Source: Rubrobacter sp.
GTDB lineage: Bacteria; Actinomycetota; Rubrobacteria; Rubrobacterales; Rubrobacteraceae
Assembly (NCBI GenBank): GCA_016781725.1
Contig: JADDPU010000371.1
Span: forward strand, 1-9,616
Length of the DNA: 9,616 bases
Reading direction: 5' to 3'
Part shown: one piece after another, positions 6,541-9,616 of the stretch
Layout: the number at the start of each line of letters is the position of its first letter
How positions within the stretch are numbered: the first letter of the stretch is position 1
Program-made: the position numbers and the translations under genes
The notes under the pieces: model-generated
Database searches by the model: none
Seen by the model: the letters and a program-made list of their open reading frames with translations, nothing else
What the model was told of the DNA's origin: nothing

Positions 6541-7746
6541 CTACGCCACCGCAGCCGCGGGTATCGTCGCTGCCTCGACGGCGCTTATCGCCGCGTAAAC
6601 GCCGCCTCGAAAGGTATCGAGCGCAGCTCGTACCTCCGTCCTCGTCACTGTGAGCGGCGGCGCCAGGCGGATGGTAGTCCCACCCATCAGGTTGACCAGG
6701 ACTCCCTCCTTTAGGCAGTGCTCGAAGACCTCCCGCGCGAGGTCGGGGTCGCCGAGGTCGAACCCCACCAGCAACCCCTCCCCGCGAACCTCAGCCCCAG
6801 GCACCCGCTCAGCGAGCTTCTCCAGCGCGTTCTTCAACACGGCGCCCTTGAACCGCACCTCTTCCAGGAACGTGGGATCCGTAACCACCCCGAGCACAGC
6901 CTTCACCGCCGCCATCGCCAGCGGGTTGCCCCCGAACGTCGAGCCGTGGTTGCCGGGCCCCAAAGCCGCGTACTCCTCCTTCGCGAGCAGCGCCCCCACA
7001 GGGAAGCCACCGCCCAGACCCTTGGCGCTAGTCAGGACGTCAGGCACCACGCCCGTATTCTGATAAGCGTACAGATGTCCGGTTCGGCCCGCGCCGGTCT
7101 GGACCTCGTCGAAGATCAGGAGCGCGCCGTGCCGGTCGCACAGCTCGCGCAGCCCTTCCAGGAAGCCTTCCGGGGCCACGTGCACGCCGCCCTCGCCCTG
7201 GATCGGCTCGACCAGGATGGCGGCTGTCTGGGGGCCTACCAGCTCGTTTGCGGCTTCGAGGTCCCCGAAGGGGGCGTGGACGACGCCTGGGAGCATGGGG
7301 CCGAAGCCGCTCTGGAGCGCGGGCTGGGCGGTGGCGGTGAGGCCTCCGTAGGTGCGGCCGTGGAAGGACTTGGAGAAGGTGAGGATCTCGTGCTTGTGGG
7401 GACCGTGGTTCGCGTGGGCGTACTTGCGGGCCAGTTTCATCGCCGCCTCGACGCTCTCGGTGCCGGAGTTGCAGAAGAAGACCCGGTCGAAGTCCGTGGC
7501 GGCGGTGAGCATAGCGGCGACCTCGCCCTGAATGGGGACCTCGTAGAGGTTAGAGCAGTGTATGAGCTTCTCCGACTGCTCCTGGATCGCCTGGACGAGC
7601 GCCGGGTGGGCGTGGCCCAGGGAGTTGGTGGCTATCCCGGCTATAAAGTCGAGGTAGCGGTTGCCTTCGTCGTCGAAGAGCCAGCTGCCTTTGCCGCTGG
7701 TCGGGGCTATCCCCAGGCGTTTGTACGTCTCCATCACTGCTTGCAT
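6541..7746 (-). CDS. argD: Acetylornithine aminotransferase (PLP-dependent)
   Basis: A 401-aa class-III aminotransferase converting N-acetylglutamate semialdehyde to N-acetylornithine with glutamate as amino donor; the same fold can also serve succinyldiaminopimelate in lysine synthesis. Visible: SGTES (94-98) phosphate-binding turn, SFHGRT (127-132), IFDEVQTGAGRTG (211-223) with the PLP-nitrogen Asp213, the Schiff-base lysine in SAKGLGGG (K242) and TFGGNPLA (270-277). Full family length. ATG 7746 is chosen because AAGGAG lies 7 nt upstream of it; this makes a 13-nt overlap with argB. A second in-frame ATG at 7734 overlaps the argB TGA as TGATG, so either start is coupled to argB. Upstream in-frame extension to 7929 reads into argB and has basic, non-family sequence. 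The C-terminus is alanine-rich and slightly extended. Confidence 0.95.
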   Translation of the reverse strand: MQAVMETYKRLGIAPTSGKGSWLFDDEGNRYLDFIAGIATNSLGHAHPALVQAIQEQSEKLIHCSNLYEVPIQGEVAAMLTAATDFDRVFFCNSGTESVEAAMKLARKYAHANHGPHKHEILTFSKSFHGRTYGGLTATAQPALQSGFGPMLPGVVHAPFGDLEAANELVGPQTAAILVEPIQGEGGVHVAPEGFLEGLRELCDRHGALLIFDEVQTGAGRTGHLYAYQNTGVVPDVLTSAKGLGGGFPVGALLAKEEYAALGPGNHGSTFGGNPLAMAAVKAVLGVVTDPTFLEEVRFKGAVLKNALEKLAERVPGAEVRGEGLLVGFDLGDPDLAREVFEHCLKEGVLVNLMGGTTIRLAPPLTVTRTEVRAALDTFRGGVYAAISAVEAATIPAAAVA

Positions 7747-8513
7747 GCCGCGACTCCTTCGGTTATGAGAGTTCCTACGGGCTCGCCGGCTATCGCCGCC
7801 GCGAGCGCGCCCTTTGTGTTGCCGTTGACGATCCTGGCCTCGACCCCTCCGCGCGCGGCCTCGGAGGCCGCCCGGAGCTTTGGCACCATCCCGCCCGCCG
7901 CGAGCCCGCTCTGCACGTAGGCTTCGCATTCTTCGGGGGTGAGCGTCGCTACCGTCTCGCCCTCCTCCAGGAGCCCGTCGACGTCCGTGAGGAGGAAGAG
8001 ATGCCCGGCCCCGAGCCCTACCGCGAGTGCGGCCGCCGCCGCGTCGGCGTTGACGTTGTACGCGCCCCCGGGCCCGAGGCCGAGCGGGGCTACGACCGGC
8101 ACGAAGCCGCCCCTCCAGAGGGCCTCGATGAGGCCCCGCTCGACCCCCGTTACGCCGCCGACCCGACCCAACCCCGGGACGGGCTCGACCAGGAGGGTCG
8201 GCCCATCGGTGCCGGAGATGCCGGCCGCGGGTACTCCAAGGTCGTTCAGCTCCCTCGCCAGCGACTTGTTCACGGACCCGGCGAAGACCATCTCGGCGAC
8301 CTCGAGCGTAGCCTCGTCGGTGACGCGCAAACCCTCGTGAAAGCGGCTCTGAATACCAAGGGCATCGAGCATCCGGGAGAGCTGCTGCCCGCCGCCGTGG
8401 ACGAGGACGATCCGGCGGCCGCCAGACAGAAGCCCCGTCAGGTCTTCCAGGGCACCGCCGGCGAGGGCACCGCCCCCGATCTTGACGACTACGGGTTGCG
8501 TCCCGGCGCTCAC
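7734..8513 (-). CDS. argB: Acetylglutamate kinase
   Basis: A 259-aa amino-acid kinase that phosphorylates N-acetylglutamate with ATP, the usual committed step of arginine synthesis. Visible: VVVKIGGGAL (8-17) with catalytic Lys11, the VHGGG loop (38-42), GLRVT (61-65), NVNADAAAA (153-161), LLTDVDG (174-180) and GGMVPKL (207-213) with the second catalytic Lys212. GTG 8513 is the start: its GTGA overlaps the argJ stop, and GGGAG lies 9 nt before it. This puts beta-strand 1 only 6 residues from the N-terminus, so the N-terminal helix found in arginine-inhibited hexameric forms is missing; the size matches the short E. coli and Bacillus type. It overlaps argD at its 3' end. Confidence 0.95.
   Translation of the reverse strand: MSAGTQPVVVKIGGGALAGGALEDLTGLLSGGRRIVLVHGGGQQLSRMLDALGIQSRFHEGLRVTDEATLEVAEMVFAGSVNKSLARELNDLGVPAAGISGTDGPTLLVEPVPGLGRVGGVTGVERGLIEALWRGGFVPVVAPLGLGPGGAYNVNADAAAAALAVGLGAGHLFLLTDVDGLLEEGETVATLTPEECEAYVQSGLAAGGMVPKLRAASEAARGGVEARIVNGNTKGALAAAIAGEPVGTLITEGVAACKQ
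7754..7759 (-). promoter_or_regulatory. Ribosome binding site of argD
   Basis: On the minus strand this reads AAGGAG, 7 nt before ATG 7746. It lies inside the 3' end of argB and fixes the argD start at the upstream of two candidate ATGs. Confidence 0.7.
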
Positions 8514-9616
8514 GTGCGGTAGCTCCCGTTGATCCTGACGTACTCGTAGCTGAGGTCGCAGCCCCAAGCCGTCGCCGAGGCTTCGCCCTCGCCCAGACGG
8601 GCAGTGATCCTCACCCGCTCGCCGGAGAGCGCCGCGTTCGCCTCCGCCTCCTCGTGCTCGGCGGGCTCCCCGCCGGCGAACACCCTCACCGGCCCGAACC
8701 AGAGATCCACCCGGTCCACATCGAAGGCAACCCCGGAGTAGCCCATGGCCGTGAGCACGCGTCCCCAGTTGGCGTCCTCCCCGAAGACCGCGGCCTTGAC
8801 CAGGTTGCTCCCGACTACGCTCTTGGCCAGCGCCGCCGCCGAGACTTCGTCCTTCGCACCCTCCACGACGACCTCCACGAGCCGGGTCGCGCCCTCGCCG
8901 TCGCGTGCTATCTCCTTGGCAAGCTCCCGGGCCACGCCCTCGACCGCCGCGGCGAAGGCCGGATAATCCGGCGAGTCGGTAGTCAGCGGCTCGTTGCCCG
9001 CCGCGCCGTTGGCCATAAGTAGGGCCATGTCAGACGGGGAGGTGTCGCCGTCCACGGTTACCCGGTTGAAGGTACGCTCCGTCGCCAGGCCGAGCGTCTC
9101 TTGCAGGCAGTACCTCTCGACGGCGGCATCGGTAGTGAGGAAGGCGAGCATGGTGCCCATGTTCGGGTGGATCATGCCGCTCCCCTTGGCAGTCCCGCCA
9201 ACGGTGACGGTCCTCCCACCAATCTCGACCCCGACCGCCGCCTCCTTGGTACGCGTATCGGTAGTCAGGATCGCCTCAGCAAAGCCGGTGCCGTCCGCGC
9301 TCAGAGCGCCGGATACTGCCTCTACCCCCGACGCTATCCTGTCCATCGGCAGGTGGACCCCGATCACCCCGGTCGAGGCCACCGCCACCTGATGCGCCGA
9401 AACCCCGAGGGCCCCGGCCGCGAGCGCCTGCATCTGGTAAGCGTCCCGAAGACCCCGTTCCCCCGTCGCCGCGTTGGCGTTGCCGCTGTTCACGACAACG
9501 GCCCGCACGCCCCCGGCCTCCAAAGCCTCCCGCGTCGCCCGCAGAGGAGCCCCCTTGACCGCGTTGCCGGTGAAGACCGCCGCCGCCTCGCAGGGAAGCT
9601 CGGAGAAGAGGAGGCC
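8510..9616 (-). CDS. argJ: Glutamate N-acetyltransferase / N-acetylglutamate synthase (5' truncated)
   Basis: The last 368 residues are visible; complete ArgJ proteins are about 390-405 aa, so roughly 25-35 N-terminal residues lie beyond the right edge. The enzyme moves the acetyl group from N-acetylornithine to glutamate, closing the cyclic pathway, and in bifunctional forms also acetylates glutamate from acetyl-CoA. Visible: AAAVFTGNAVKGAP near the edge, VVVNSGNANAATG, the oxyanion region STGVIG, the self-cleavage site GMIHPNMGTML, ANWGRVLTAMGYSG and the C-terminal YVRINGSYRT. The nucleophile Thr of the mature beta chain is encoded at 9154-9152; the residue before it is Gly, where Ala is usual. 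The apparent TTG start at 9523 is inside the protein and is not the true start. First visible gene of the arg operon; argC is expected upstream. Confidence 0.95.
   Translation of the reverse strand, partial: GLLFSELPCEAAAVFTGNAVKGAPLRATREALEAGGVRAVVVNSGNANAATGERGLRDAYQMQALAAGALGVSAHQVAVASTGVIGVHLPMDRIASGVEAVSGALSADGTGFAEAILTTDTRTKEAAVGVEIGGRTVTVGGTAKGSGMIHPNMGTMLAFLTTDAAVERYCLQETLGLATERTFNRVTVDGDTSPSDMALLMANGAAGNEPLTTDSPDYPAFAAAVEGVARELAKEIARDGEGATRLVEVVVEGAKDEVSAAALAKSVVGSNLVKAAVFGEDANWGRVLTAMGYSGVAFDVDRVDLWFGPVRVFAGGEPAEHEEAEANAALSGERVRITARLGEGEASATAWGCDLSYEYVRINGSYRT

Noticed and set aside
6718..7920. 400-aa frame antisense to argD and argB
   Set aside because: Shadow of two clearly identified genes; no family resemblance seen.
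7747..7929. N-terminal extension of argD
   Set aside because: Reads argB in another frame, Arg/Gly-rich, and a strong AAGGAG site marks ATG 7746.
8514..8567. N-terminal extension of argB into argJ
   Set aside because: The GTGA overlap with the argJ stop, with GGGAG upstream, is a better start; the extension is the antiparallel-frame reading of the argJ C-terminus.
1..9616. CRISPR arrays, tRNA/rRNA genes, insertion sequences
   Set aside because: No regularly spaced direct repeats, no cloverleaf-like stretch in the short gaps, and no transposase-like frame or terminal inverted repeats were found by eye.

Overview
The window is GC-rich and gene-dense, with short gaps, overlapping start/stop codons, GTG and TTG starts and frequent AGG/AGA/ATA codons. 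Together with the argJ-argB-argD-argF gene order, this suggests a high-GC Gram-positive of the Actinobacteriota. A Rubrobacter-like organism is my best guess, made from style and not from any database match.

Left part (1-4230, + strand): an accessory, defence-type block. It opens with the 3' end of a PIN-family toxin-like ribonuclease gene. Ten bases after its stop comes a very large gene (about 1317 aa) that joins an SF2 DExH helicase core of the type III restriction Res kind, a PD-(D/E)xK-like nuclease fold whose expected lysine is histidine, and a C-terminal module with an RX6H motif typical of HEPN ribonucleases. This is the most unusual object here and could be a single-protein or two-gene anti-invader system.

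Middle part (4231-5574, + strand): a cold-response pair. An extended -10 promoter drives a leader of roughly 100 nt that contains a terminator-like hairpin, followed by a small CspA-family cold shock protein. After two tandem hairpins comes an integral-membrane fatty acid desaturase with all three histidine boxes. The desaturase ends facing the arg operon across an 83-nt convergent gap that holds a compound inverted repeat.

Right part (5575-9616, - strand): a tightly packed arginine biosynthesis operon read right to left: argJ (its 5' end lies outside the window), argB, argD, argF. argJ/argB overlap by GTGA, argB/argD overlap by 13 nt, and argD/argF are 6 nt apart, so the four are very probably one translationally coupled transcript. 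ArgJ recycles the acetyl group, ArgB phosphorylates N-acetylglutamate, ArgD transaminates the semialdehyde, and ArgF makes citrulline. The ArgC step is missing and would be expected just upstream, beyond the right edge. No tRNA, rRNA, CRISPR array or insertion sequence was seen, and no gene-free stretch exceeds 300 bases.
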